Of a DNA stretch of 44,783 nt, positions 7,011 through 14,993 are shown in pieces. The notes beneath the pieces are model-generated. The model worked only from the letters and a program-made list of their open reading frames with translations, searched no databases and had not been told where the DNA came from. The position numbers and the translations under genes are program-made. The stretch spans positions 1-44,783 of the forward strand of contig SXOA01000053.1 in assembly GCA_005778405.1 (NCBI GenBank), read 5' to 3'. The first letter of the stretch is position 1, and each line of letters starts with the position of its first letter. This DNA comes from Planctomycetaceae bacterium (GTDB taxonomy: Bacteria; Planctomycetota; Planctomycetia; Pirellulales; Pirellulaceae).

Positions 7011-8588
7011 ATGGCAAACCGATTCCAGTTCGCAGTAGTGCTGTCCTTGGCGATTGCCCCCCCAAGCGCTTCCCTGGTCGCCGCTGGCGGCAAAGGGGAG
7101 CTAGAAGTCCGAGTCAACGACAAAGACACCGGCAAACCAATTGCCGCGAGAATGCACTTGAAGGACGCCAAGGGGAAGCCGGTGAAGGTGCCCAAAGTTC
7201 CGTACTGGAACGATCATTTCGTCTTCGATGGCAAAATCCGCCTGGAGCTGCCGCTGGGGATGTACACCTTCGAGATGGAGCGGGGGCCCGAGTACCGCAC
7301 GATGAGCGGTTACTTCACGCTCGACAAAGGGGCCAACGACGCCAAAGAAGTCGTCCTTTCGCGGTACATCGACATGAGCAAGGCCGGCTGGTGGTCGGGG
7401 GACATGCACATCCACCGCGACCCGAAGGAGATCGAGCTGCACATGCTCGCCGAGGATTTGCACGTCGCCCCGGTCATTACCTGGTGGAATGATCGCAACA
7501 TTTTCAAGGACAAAGGGCCCCCCAAGGAGACGCAGGTCAGCTTTGCCGACGACCGGATGTACAACCTGCTGGCCGGTGAAGATGAGCGGGAAGGGGGAGC
7601 ACTGCTCTACTTCAACCTGAAAGAGCCGCTGCCCATCATGGGCTCGAAGCGGGAGCATCCGTCTCCCCTGAAATTCGTCGAGCAGGCCAAGATGAATCCG
7701 GCGGTGCATATCGACATCGAAAAACCATTCTGGTGGGATATGCCGACCTGGGTCGCGAGCGGCCAGGTCAATTCCATCGGCCTGGCTCACAACCACATGC
7801 ACCGGGATGGCGTGTACTCCGGCGAAGCTTGGGGAAAACCGCGTGACACGAAGCTGTATCCCGATCCTCGCGGCAATGGGCGGTGGACGATGGATATCTA
7901 TTTCAATCTGCTGAACGCAGGCATTCGGCTACCACCGTCGGCGGGAAGTGCATCCGGCGTCCTGCCCAACCCCGTCGGCTACAACCGGGTCTATGTCCAC
8001 TGTGGCAAGGAGGCGACTTGGGAGAATTGGTTCGAGAATTTGCGGAAAGGGCGAGTCGTCGTCACCAACGGCCCGATGATGCAGCCCCGTGTCCACTGCA
8101 CGCCCGCCAAAGCGGCTGGGCAGGACGTTGACCCCGAAGGGGCCCTGCCGGGGCATGTGTTTCAGGTAGAGGAAGGAGAGTCCGTCGAACTGGACGTTGC
8201 CCTCAACCTCTCCACACGCGACAAAATCCATTACCTGGAAGTCATCAAGGACGGCAAGGTCGCTCACGAAGTGCGGCTGGACGAATGGGCCAAGAAAGAA
8301 GGGCATCTGCCTCCGATCAAGTTCGAAAGGAGCGGCTGGCTGGCGGTGCGGGGAGTTGCTGATGCCGAAAAAACCTACCGCTTCGCCATGACCGGACCGT
8401 ATTACGTGCAGGTCGGTTACAAGCCGACGGTCAGTAAGAAGTCGGCCCAATTCTTCCTCGACTGGGTCATCGAACGGGCCAAGCGGATCAAGCTCGACGA
8501 TGAGGCACAGAAGGACGAGGTGTTGGAGTATCACCGGATGGCGAGGGACTTTTGGAAGAAGAAGGTGGAGGAGGCTAATGCGGAGTGA
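7011..8588 (+). CDS. Secreted CehA/McbA-family metallohydrolase
   Basis: This 525-aa protein has a signal peptide (residues 1-25), a carboxypeptidase-regulatory-like beta domain (about 28-120) and a PHP-like metallohydrolase region beginning with GWWSGDMHIHR (126-136), where D131, H133 and H135 are probable metal ligands. WWNDRN (158-163) and LAHNHMHRDG (about 257-266) add further histidines. The CehA/McbA family includes carbaryl hydrolases and many uncharacterised planctomycete proteins; the substrate cannot be predicted and is probably a phospho- or carboxy-ester. The final 130 residues form another beta-rich domain. The start ATG at 7011 has no ribosome site; no better in-frame start keeps the signal peptide. 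It lies upstream of a hydrolase gene, separated by a family A repeat. Confidence 0.8.
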   Translation: MANRFQFAVVLSLAIAPPSASLVAAGGKGELEVRVNDKDTGKPIAARMHLKDAKGKPVKVPKVPYWNDHFVFDGKIRLELPLGMYTFEMERGPEYRTMSGYFTLDKGANDAKEVVLSRYIDMSKAGWWSGDMHIHRDPKEIELHMLAEDLHVAPVITWWNDRNIFKDKGPPKETQVSFADDRMYNLLAGEDEREGGALLYFNLKEPLPIMGSKREHPSPLKFVEQAKMNPAVHIDIEKPFWWDMPTWVASGQVNSIGLAHNHMHRDGVYSGEAWGKPRDTKLYPDPRGNGRWTMDIYFNLLNAGIRLPPSAGSASGVLPNPVGYNRVYVHCGKEATWENWFENLRKGRVVVTNGPMMQPRVHCTPAKAAGQDVDPEGALPGHVFQVEEGESVELDVALNLSTRDKIHYLEVIKDGKVAHEVRLDEWAKKEGHLPPIKFERSGWLAVRGVADAEKTYRFAMTGPYYVQVGYKPTVSKKSAQFFLDWVIERAKRIKLDDEAQKDEVLEYHRMARDFWKKKVEEANAE

Positions 8589-8596
8589 CCGCGGCG

Positions 8597-8719
8597 GAAT
8601 GGCGAATGGCGAATGAAAAGAGGATAGGACGCAGCCGTTCCCTTTGCAGGGCGATGAGTTCCACGTATTTTGAAGTCTGCCGCTCACATTCGTCATTCGC
8701 CATTCGAGTTTCGTCATTC
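8597..8719 (+). repeat. Pre-start inverted-repeat element (family A), copy before the OleB-like gene
   Basis: The left arm 8597-8615 (GAATGGCGAATGGCGAATG) pairs with 8687-8705 at 18 of 19 positions, and the outer right part ATTCGAGTTTCGTCATTC (8702-8719) is the same as in the copy before leuS. The outer left part is missing in this copy. It begins 8 nt after the stop codon of the metallohydrolase gene and ends 11 nt before the TTG start of the next gene. Confidence 0.8.
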
Positions 8720-8730
8720 GGAATTCTCCT

Positions 8731-9603
8731 TTGCCCTGGCATTCCCTCTATCCCTTCGACTCCCACCACCACTCCCTCGGCCCCTTGCGCTATCACTATC
8801 TCGACGAGGGCGCGGGCGAGCCGATGCTGTTCGTCCACGGAAACCCGACCTGGTCGTTCTACTGGCGGAATTTGATTCTGAGCCTCCGCGACCAGTACCG
8901 CTGTCTCGCCGTCGACCACATCGGTTGCGGGCTTTCCGATAAGCCGCAGGATTATCCGTATACGCTGGCCCAGCACATCGAGAATCTTGTCACGCTCGTC
9001 GAGAAGCTCGATTTGAATGGCGTAACGCTGCTCGCCCATGATTGGGGTGGGGCGATTGGACTGGGAACGGTCCTGAAATTGCCCGACCGTTTCAGCCGCA
9101 TCGTGCTGTTCAATACCGGCGCGTTCCCGCCGCCGTTTGTGCCGCTCCGCATTGCCGCCTGCCGGATTCCCCTCTTCGGCACGCTCGCCATCCGCGGCTT
9201 CAACGGCTTCGCGCGCGCGGCATTGACAATGGCGGTTGAGAAACCATTGGCCAAAGACGTTCAAGCCGGGCTCATCGCGCCGTACGACTCGTGGGCCAAC
9301 CGCATCGCCACGCAGCGGTTTGTGCAGGACATTCCAATGTCGAAGCGTCATCCGACTTGGCATGTCCTCGAGCAAATCGAAGCCGGCCTAACTTCGCTGG
9401 GTGACAGGCCCATTCAACTCATTTGGGGCATGAAGGACTGGTGCTTTCGGCCAGAATGTCTGGACCGTTTCCTTACTCACTGGCCGCAAGCCGAGGTCCA
9501 TCGGCTGGAAGACTCCGGCCACTACGTGGTCGAAGATGCCCACGAACGGATCGTGCCGCTGGTGCGGGAGTTTTTGGAAAGGACAGCCGGCCATGCCGCA
9601 TGA
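8731..9603 (+). CDS. Alpha/beta hydrolase of the haloalkane dehalogenase / OleB group
   Basis: This 290-aa protein has HGNPTWSFYWRN (36-47, oxyanion loop), the nucleophile elbow AHDWGG with D104, and the catalytic histidine H264 in DSGHYVVEDAHER. An aspartate nucleophile rather than serine, followed by Trp, is characteristic of haloalkane dehalogenases and of OleB, the beta-lactone decarboxylase of bacterial olefin synthesis; the HGNPTWSFYWR version looks more like OleB to me, but this is not decisive. The start is TTG at 8731: no ATG or GTG occurs upstream in frame, and MPWHSLYPF matches the beginning of the family. A family A repeat ends 11 nt before it. The 3' end overlaps the next gene by 11 nt, so the two are translationally linked. 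Confidence 0.85.
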   Translation: MPWHSLYPFDSHHHSLGPLRYHYLDEGAGEPMLFVHGNPTWSFYWRNLILSLRDQYRCLAVDHIGCGLSDKPQDYPYTLAQHIENLVTLVEKLDLNGVTLLAHDWGGAIGLGTVLKLPDRFSRIVLFNTGAFPPPFVPLRIAACRIPLFGTLAIRGFNGFARAALTMAVEKPLAKDVQAGLIAPYDSWANRIATQRFVQDIPMSKRHPTWHVLEQIEAGLTSLGDRPIQLIWGMKDWCFRPECLDRFLTHWPQAEVHRLEDSGHYVVEDAHERIVPLVREFLERTAGHAA

Positions 9604-10444
9604 ACGACTCTCCATCGGCCAATGCGCCACGCTCGCCTGCCTGCTGGAAGCGACCGCGCCCAAAGTGGGTAATGTCCATCGCGGAGCGGACTTTGAGAAT
9701 CTGACGTTTACTGACTTTGTGGTAAGCGCTGTTGCAATTGGGCCGGCGATGGAAAGCGCGAAAGCAATCGGTATTGGTCCCGCCATCCTCGAGGCAATCA
9801 AAGCCACACGGCAACTCGTCACTACCAACACCAACCTCGGCATGGTCCTGCTCATTGCCCCGCTCGCCGCTGTTCCGCGGGACGAACCGCTGGCTGGCGG
9901 CATCAGAACAGTACTTCGCGGCCTGTCCCCCGACGATAGCCGCCTGGTCTATGAAGCGATTCGCCTGGCTCAACCCGGCGGCATGGGAAAGGTCGACGAG
10001 ATGGACATCGCGGCCGCAGCGCCTGTCAATCTTCTCGTGGCCATGGCTGCTGCAGCAGATAGAGACCTTATCGCCCAACAATACGTCACCGATTTCGACC
10101 TGGTGCTCAGCAAAGTCGCTCCTTGGCTCAGCGATGCCGCCAGCCGCTGGTCGCTGGTGGAGGCCATCATCCATACGCACCTGCGTCTGCTCGCGGATCA
10201 TCCCGACAGCCTCATCGCTCGAAAATGCGGCTTGGAAAAAGCCCGGGAAGTCAGCACCTTTGCCGCCGCCGTCCTCGCCGCTGGCTCACCCGGCGAAGAC
10301 TCCTACCACGAAGCCGTTGCCGACCTTGACTTCTTCCTCCGCAGCGACGGACACCGCCGGAATCCTGGTACGGCAGCGGACTTGATTGCAGCTGGGCTGT
10401 TTGCACTCCTTCGCGATGGCAAACTCCAACCGCCGCTGAGGTAA
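9593..10444 (+). CDS. CitG/MdcB-like triphosphoribosyl-dephospho-CoA synthase family protein
   Basis: The 283-aa product resembles the CitG/MdcB family: LLEATAPKVGNVHRGADFEN near residue 15 corresponds to the KPGLVD/KPGNVH segment, TNLGMVLLIAPLA (about 82-94) to the conserved TNTGxLLLxAPL region, and GSPGEDSYHEAVAD lies near the C-terminus. Classical members make the citrate-lyase or malonate-decarboxylase prosthetic group, but neither enzyme is visible here. Members in methylotrophs and planctomycetes often lie among tetrahydromethanopterin genes (recalled, not checked). With a pterin-synthase-family gene 9 nt downstream, a role in H4MPT-type cofactor synthesis is a reasonable inference. ATG 9593 lies inside the end of the preceding hydrolase gene. 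Confidence 0.78.
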   Translation: MPHERLSIGQCATLACLLEATAPKVGNVHRGADFENLTFTDFVVSAVAIGPAMESAKAIGIGPAILEAIKATRQLVTTNTNLGMVLLIAPLAAVPRDEPLAGGIRTVLRGLSPDDSRLVYEAIRLAQPGGMGKVDEMDIAAAAPVNLLVAMAAAADRDLIAQQYVTDFDLVLSKVAPWLSDAASRWSLVEAIIHTHLRLLADHPDSLIARKCGLEKAREVSTFAAAVLAAGSPGEDSYHEAVADLDFFLRSDGHRRNPGTAADLIAAGLFALLRDGKLQPPLR

Positions 10445-10453
10445 GATAGTGCT

Positions 10454-10963
10454 ATGTCCACCTCTTACCACATCCGTCTCGACAAAGAGCACCACGTCTT
10501 CAGCGCGGCGCATTTCATCACGTTCTCGGGGAACATCTGCGAACGGCTGCATGGGCATAATTACCGGGTGGCTTGCGAGGTGCATGGGGAACTGGATGAG
10601 AACCAGTATGTGGTGGACTTCATTGCCGTGCGAGATGAGCTGCGGAAGATTCTCGATGAGCTTGAGCACAGGATGCTGCTGCCGGCGAGTCACCCGCTGA
10701 TTCGTGTTGTGGCCGATGCCAAGGAAGTCACCGCCACATTCCTGCCCGACGGTCGGCGGTGGGTCTTTCCAGCCGATGACTGCGTGATCTTGCCGGTCGC
10801 CAATACCACAGCGGAGCTATTGGCAAATTGGATTGGGAAGCGACTTTTGGCAGCTTTGGAAGAAAAGACCGGCAGCCGGCCGGAGCGCATGCAAATCGGC
10901 GTCGACGAGAACAACGGCCAGTGGGGAGTCTGCGAAATTGCCGGCGACTCCGCGAAAAACTGA
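10454..10963 (+). CDS. 6-pyruvoyl-tetrahydropterin synthase / QueD family protein
   Basis: This family converts dihydroneopterin triphosphate to 6-pyruvoyl- or 6-carboxy-tetrahydropterin, or cleaves its side chain. The 169-aa protein has zinc ligands H20 (in FSAAH), H33 and H35 (in CERLHGHNY), a cysteine at 29 in the CxxxHGH arrangement of QueD, LEHRML around 70-75 and E152 near the C-terminus. It is longer than QueD (about 120 aa) because of an insert at roughly 78-112 (SHPLIRVVADAK... FPADDC). This insert makes a standard queuosine role less certain; a place in folate or methanopterin synthesis fits the CitG-like gene 9 nt upstream. The ATG at 10454 has GAGG about 12 nt upstream. Confidence 0.85.
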   Translation: MSTSYHIRLDKEHHVFSAAHFITFSGNICERLHGHNYRVACEVHGELDENQYVVDFIAVRDELRKILDELEHRMLLPASHPLIRVVADAKEVTATFLPDGRRWVFPADDCVILPVANTTAELLANWIGKRLLAALEEKTGSRPERMQIGVDENNGQWGVCEIAGDSAKN

Positions 10964-11051
10964 CCTTGCCTGAATCCGCCAATCCCGCTAGAAGCCGCCT
11001 GTAGTGTGCGGCTGATTCCGCACGGCCTAAAGGCTGCAGGAGATATTCGCC

Positions 11052-11402
11052 ATGGATCGAAGGCGCTGGTTGGGCAGGCTGTTTTCCACGTTGATTGTGC
11101 CGCTGGCCTGGCCGGCAGCGAGACTGCTGGCCCAGGATGCACCGGAGCAGGCGACTCTCGCGGAGCGGCTGAAAGCGGGACTGCTTTGTCGGCGGCCAGA
11201 GGAATCGGTATTTGTCGGTCGCGTGGCGGACAAGGTGGCAGCCGGAGAACTGTCGCAAGAGATGGTTCTCAGTGCGATGAAGTATGCCGTAAAAAGACGA
11301 CCGAAGTTCCCCTTCTTCTATTTTCAGGCCGTCGTTTTTCGACAAGCGGACGCGCTGGGGGTGGATTTGGGAGACCCCGTGCAGCCCATGCCCGCCCAAT
11401 GA
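11052..11402 (+). CDS. Small exported protein of unknown function
   Basis: Not recognised. The 116-aa product begins MDRRRWLGRLFSTLIVPLAW, which has a basic start with three arginines, a hydrophobic stretch and a likely cleavage near LLAQD (residues 24-28); a Tat-like signal is possible, though the RRxFLK consensus is not met. The mature part is helical (QATLAERLKAGLLCRRPEES, then VADKVAAGELSQEMVLSAMK) and ends with a proline-rich tail. A good ribosome site (AGGAGA) lies 9 nt before the ATG, which supports the gene. It faces the pseudouridine synthase gene tail to tail with a 26-nt gap. Confidence 0.7.
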   Translation: MDRRRWLGRLFSTLIVPLAWPAARLLAQDAPEQATLAERLKAGLLCRRPEESVFVGRVADKVAAGELSQEMVLSAMKYAVKRRPKFPFFYFQAVVFRQADALGVDLGDPVQPMPAQ

Positions 11403-11428
11403 AACCCGGATGGTCTGGAAAGGCCATC

Positions 11429-12484
11429 CTAGAATTGCGACTTCTTCATGCGCGCCAGCCAGTCCTGCAGATCGCGGGGAAGCCTCGTGCGAAAGGCAAT
11501 CTGTTCCCCGGTGATGGGATGCACCAGGCCGAGCACGGCGGCATGCAGGGCCTGTCGGGGCGCGCCGGAATGATCATGCCGGGGCTTTTCTCCCAGCTTA
11601 TGCGTGTAGGTCCTTTCGCCGCACAGCATATGCCCCTGCTCGGACAGGTGGATGCGGATTTGATGCGTGCGGCCGGTTTCCAGGCGGCACTCGATGAGGC
11701 TGAATGTCTGGTCGCCGACATCCAGGGTCTCCAGCGGCCTGATGTGCGTAATTGCTTCTTGCGAATCGGACGCTGCTTGTCCCAAGGGAAAGCTGCCGCG
11801 GAGGCCATCCCCGCGGTCGCGAACGAGCCAGGTGTGAATGGTCTGCGGCTCCACCTTACCATGCACGACGGCGACATACGCCCGTTCGATCTGATGCTTG
11901 CTGAAAAGCCGAACCAGCGATTGTTCCGCCTGCGGCGTGCGGGCAAAGACCATCAGCCCACTGGTATCACGGTCCAGTCGATGGACCGCGCGGACGCGAG
12001 GAAGCTTGGGCTGCGGCTGGCGGCGCTCCGCTCCGCGAGACTGTCCACGCGGTCGCGGGCCCCCCTGTTCGTCATTCTTCACGCGCAAGCCCAGTTTTTT
12101 CGCCAGCACTCGCGGCAGAGCTTCATCGAGCGTCGGCTGGAGCTGCTTGCGGCGAGAGGGCCAGTGCCGCTCCTCGGCATGGCGGAGCGTTGTCATCCCC
12201 GCGGGTTTTTCGACGACGAGCAGGTGCTCATCCACATACAGCAGCCGCACATCGCTGGCAGTGGCGGGCCTGGCGAGCGGTTGCTCCCAGACCTTGACGA
12301 CATCCTTCTCGGTCAGCCGGCGTCCTTCGTCGAGGCAAAGATTGCCGTTCACCTGCACGTACCGGTCAGTGATCAGCGACTTGACTTTCCCCCACGACTC
12401 GCCGGCCAGCAGCTTTTTGAGCGCGCCCGACAGCGTGCTGCCGATGAGGTCGCCGCGGATATGGTAATTGCGGAAGGGGGGCAT
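11429..12484 (-). CDS. RluA-family pseudouridine synthase
   Basis: It isomerises uridine to pseudouridine in rRNA or tRNA. The 351-aa protein has an N-terminal S4 RNA-binding domain (about 15-75, SLITDRYVQVNGNLC), then LLYVDEHLLVVEKPAGM, and the catalytic motif HRLDRDTSG at 168-176 with D171 as the catalytic residue; GRTHQIRIHL follows in the C-terminal part. Between residues 103 and 163 is a basic low-complexity insert (HWPSRRKQLQP... GQSRGAERRQPQ) before the catalytic motif, longer than in E. coli RluD, which may add RNA contacts. The target (23S rRNA positions for RluD-type or others) cannot be told. The start at 12484 borders a purine/pyrimidine repeat that fills the spacer to the kinase gene. 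Confidence 0.93.
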   Translation of the reverse strand: MPPFRNYHIRGDLIGSTLSGALKKLLAGESWGKVKSLITDRYVQVNGNLCLDEGRRLTEKDVVKVWEQPLARPATASDVRLLYVDEHLLVVEKPAGMTTLRHAEERHWPSRRKQLQPTLDEALPRVLAKKLGLRVKNDEQGGPRPRGQSRGAERRQPQPKLPRVRAVHRLDRDTSGLMVFARTPQAEQSLVRLFSKHQIERAYVAVVHGKVEPQTIHTWLVRDRGDGLRGSFPLGQAASDSQEAITHIRPLETLDVGDQTFSLIECRLETGRTHQIRIHLSEQGHMLCGERTYTHKLGEKPRHDHSGAPRQALHAAVLGLVHPITGEQIAFRTRLPRDLQDWLARMKKSQF

Positions 12485-12598
12485 GGGGAAGAGGGAGAGA
12501 AAGAAAGACGGAGAGTTGGGGAGAAGGAGGTCGGCGGTGTCTTCTACTCTATCTCTTTGTCTCTCCGTCTCCCAGTCTCTCCATCTCTCCGTCTTCCG
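12485..12598. repeat. Purine/pyrimidine-asymmetric inverted repeat between kinase and pseudouridine synthase
   Basis: The spacer is purine-rich on the plus strand over its first half and pyrimidine-rich over its second half. AGACGGAGAG near 12509-12518 has two complementary copies (CTCTCCGTCT) later in the spacer, so alternative hairpins or a triplex-type structure could form. It runs exactly from the pseudouridine synthase start to the kinase stop. Confidence 0.6.
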
Positions 12599-14146
12599 CT
12601 ACTCCAGCAGCTTCGTCAGCGTTTCGCGCAGCTCACGCACCTTGAGGGGCATCGAGACGAGAACCCGCTTATCGGAGAGCTTGGCCTGCTTGATCAGTTC
12701 GGACTGTTTGGGGTCGACAAACAGGATCGCCGGAATTTTCTTCGTCGCTTCACTAGCGCCAAACTTGTTGAAGGCCTCCAGCGAGTCATCGGCCAGGCTC
12801 AAAGTGCTGAACAAGACGCAGTCGACCAGCTTGGTCGGGGAATCTTCAATGCGCGCGATGGCCCTAACCGGATCGCCGAATACCAGCACGCGGTAGCCGT
12901 ACTTTTTGAGCTTTTCGCGGAATACGTCCTGCATTTCCATGCGCGATTCGACAATCATGACGCTCCGCGAAGCCCCTTCCATTTCCGACGGGGGCTTGAT
13001 AGCCGTTGACATCGGCACGACTTCTCCCGCTGCGGCCGCGGCTGCGGCCGCTTCGGCATCGGCGATGTCGCCGGCTTCGACTCGGGCCTGCACCTTTTTT
13101 GCGTCTTCCAGCATTTCAGTGGGATTCGTGTAACGCTTCTCGGGAGCGACCTCAATCGCCTTCGCGACAAATGCGGCAATCGCCCGGTGGACCGTCGGAT
13201 CGACCTGCGATAACGGCTTGATGCTTTGATAGCGGGCTACGCTCAATCTCTGAATGCGATCTCGCGTCTCGTACATCGCCGGTACGCCGCTGACGATGTG
13301 ATAGAGCATGCAGCCGACGAAAAACAAGTCGCTCCGCGGATCATTGGCCCGACAGCCGGAAGCCCGCTCCAAGCCGGCATAATCAATGGTGCGGGCATTG
13401 GGGGAGTCGTCGTCCTTAACGGATTCCGTCGAGCGAATCGCGGCCAGGCCGAAGTCCACCAATTTGGCCCGTCCCTTGGAAGTGATCAGCACATTGGAGA
13501 GCTTCAGATCGCGATGACTCATGCCCTTTTCAGCGGCAAATGCCAAACCCGTGAGCACGTCGATGATGATTCGCATCGATTCCACGGGGGTGAGCTTTTT
13601 GCGGACCTTCACGGTGTCGCGGAGATTCCGTCCCTCCACAAATTCCATCACCAGGTAGGGAGCGTTAGTATTGGAACTGACTTCATAAATCGGCACGATG
13701 TTGGGATGCCGCAAGCCGGCTACGATTTGGCCTTCGCGGAGGAATTGCTCGATCCCCACGTCGTCCTCGCGAAATCGTTTGCGGAGGACTTTGACGGCGA
13801 CCACGCGGCCAGTATTCCGTTCCACAGCCCGATAGACGCGGGCGAATGTTCCCGTGCCAACGAGATACTGCACCTTGAAGCCACCGTAGAAGTAGCCGCT
13901 CCGTTCTCCCTTGAACAGCCGGTCTAGTTGAAAGTTCGTCAACAGTTCCCGCCTCATCAGCAGGCTGGTGAACTGGTCGACGGTTACTTCACGCGTTCCC
14001 AGCTCTCCCCACACCGCTTCCAGTTGATGCGAATCAAGCAGGCCGGCGTCGGTGATCTTTTGCCCCAGTATTTCGGCGGTCATTTCGGCCATGAGACGCG
14101 CTCTATCTGCCGCGGAAAGCGCACCGCCAGGGTGCGCACGTGCCAC
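12599..14146 (-). CDS. Ser/Thr protein kinase with C-terminal degenerate receiver domain
   Basis: A cytoplasmic Hanks-type kinase of up to 515 aa. An N-terminal helical region (about 20-85) is followed by the kinase domain: glycine loop GTGTFARVY (97-105), K119, HRDLKLSN (211-218) and DFG (231-233), all consistent with activity. A stretch of alanines (365-373) links to a CheY-like fold (about 395-515): SVMIVES replaces the usual acidic IVDD, the phosphoacceptor aspartate is replaced by S447 in VDCVLFSTLS, and the conserved Lys-Pro is Met-Pro. This is therefore a pseudoreceiver, which cannot take phosphate from a histidine kinase in the usual way. The start is uncertain: GTG 14146 or, perhaps better, ATG 14092 (MAEMTAEIL). 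Confidence 0.92.
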   Translation of the reverse strand: MARAHPGGALSAADRARLMAEMTAEILGQKITDAGLLDSHQLEAVWGELGTREVTVDQFTSLLMRRELLTNFQLDRLFKGERSGYFYGGFKVQYLVGTGTFARVYRAVERNTGRVVAVKVLRKRFREDDVGIEQFLREGQIVAGLRHPNIVPIYEVSSNTNAPYLVMEFVEGRNLRDTVKVRKKLTPVESMRIIIDVLTGLAFAAEKGMSHRDLKLSNVLITSKGRAKLVDFGLAAIRSTESVKDDDSPNARTIDYAGLERASGCRANDPRSDLFFVGCMLYHIVSGVPAMYETRDRIQRLSVARYQSIKPLSQVDPTVHRAIAAFVAKAIEVAPEKRYTNPTEMLEDAKKVQARVEAGDIADAEAAAAAAAAGEVVPMSTAIKPPSEMEGASRSVMIVESRMEMQDVFREKLKKYGYRVLVFGDPVRAIARIEDSPTKLVDCVLFSTLSLADDSLEAFNKFGASEATKKIPAILFVDPKQSELIKQAKLSDKRVLVSMPLKVRELRETLTKLLE

Positions 14147-14341
14147 CTTCCCAGCGGCTCGTCCCGCGTGAAAATTCCTGCCGCGAATTTCCTGTTTCGT
14201 GGCTCTGTGTCTCTGCTCGAACTGCCAAGCAGGTCGTTAAGACCTGCGGCAGCAATTCTCATTCATCGTATTCCAGCAGCTCGACGCCTGCAATGCAATT
14301 ACGCTGGGCACCTCTTGCTCCTCCAGACGGGACAACTTCTC

Positions 14342-14378
14342 CAAAAATGCTCTGCCCCAGGGCACCTTGGGGCAGAGC
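14342..14378 (-). terminator. Intrinsic terminator behind the small helical protein gene
   Basis: A perfect 11-bp stem (GCTCTGCCCCA at 14349-14359 and its complement at 14368-14378) with an 8-nt loop is followed on the minus strand by ATTTTTGG. It lies about 64 nt past the stop at 14442. This separates that gene from the kinase gene downstream, which then needs its own promoter in 14147-14341. Confidence 0.7.
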
Positions 14379-14441
14379 GCTTGGTACAAGGAGTTCTCAA
14401 AACTCAGCTTGTAGGAGGAGCTCTTGGGAGAATCTCGCGGC

Positions 14442-14729
14442 TTATTCTTCCCGCGACTCGTCGCCCGTTTGCGGCTTCAGGGCGTCCCGCTCGCGGCGGG
14501 TGGCTTCCAGATCAAAGACCAGGTATTTCATATCCAGCCGCAATTGACTGAGGGCTTCCTGCACCAGGTTGAGGATGCGGCGGCGGCGGCGGGTGCTGTC
14601 GACCACGCGAAACATCAAGGGCTCCACCCGCGAACGCTGTTCGGCGGGGAGGGCGGCAATGGCACTTGCCAAATCGGCTACATCCTTGGGAAGTTCTTCA
14701 GTCTGGGGGGCGGTGCTGGTGGTGGACAT
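14442..14729 (-). CDS. Small helical protein, function unknown
   Basis: Not recognised. The 95-aa product has no signal peptide or membrane segment. Residues 15-95 should be almost entirely helical: PKDVADLASAIAALPAEQRS, a basic stretch VVDSTRRRRRILNLVQEALS, then a region that could form a coiled coil (LRLDMKYLVFDLEATRRERD). The basic cluster of five arginines suggests contact with nucleic acid or an acidic partner. It ends with an intrinsic terminator at 14342-14378, so it is probably a single-gene unit. Its 264-nt upstream spacer is shared with the large divergent secreted-protein gene. Confidence 0.7.
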   Translation of the reverse strand: MSTTSTAPQTEELPKDVADLASAIAALPAEQRSRVEPLMFRVVDSTRRRRRILNLVQEALSQLRLDMKYLVFDLEATRRERDALKPQTGDESREE

Positions 14730-14993
14730 GCTGCGGCGGCTCCGGGTGTGGGTCGTGTTGCCTGTCCTCTAAAGCACCCGCTATGCCAAGGTTTGTGCTA
14801 TCGAGCGGCCTTGGACCTGCAACTCTATGCACGCTCGGTAGTTACGGCAAGGCTGCGACTTTCGGCCGCCGTAGGCCAGTATGGCGAATTTACCACACTT
14901 GCCCTCGCCGCTCATCGCAAATCCTGATACAAGCCGATGTTACGCCAAAAGGGACCCTCTGTAACCGCTGTTGCCGTTTGTCAACGGGCCGCC

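Noticed and set aside
11006..13009. Long plus-strand open frame (667 codons) crossing the pseudouridine synthase and kinase genes
   Set aside because: It spans two real genes and their spacer in antisense and has no domain; open only because of base composition.
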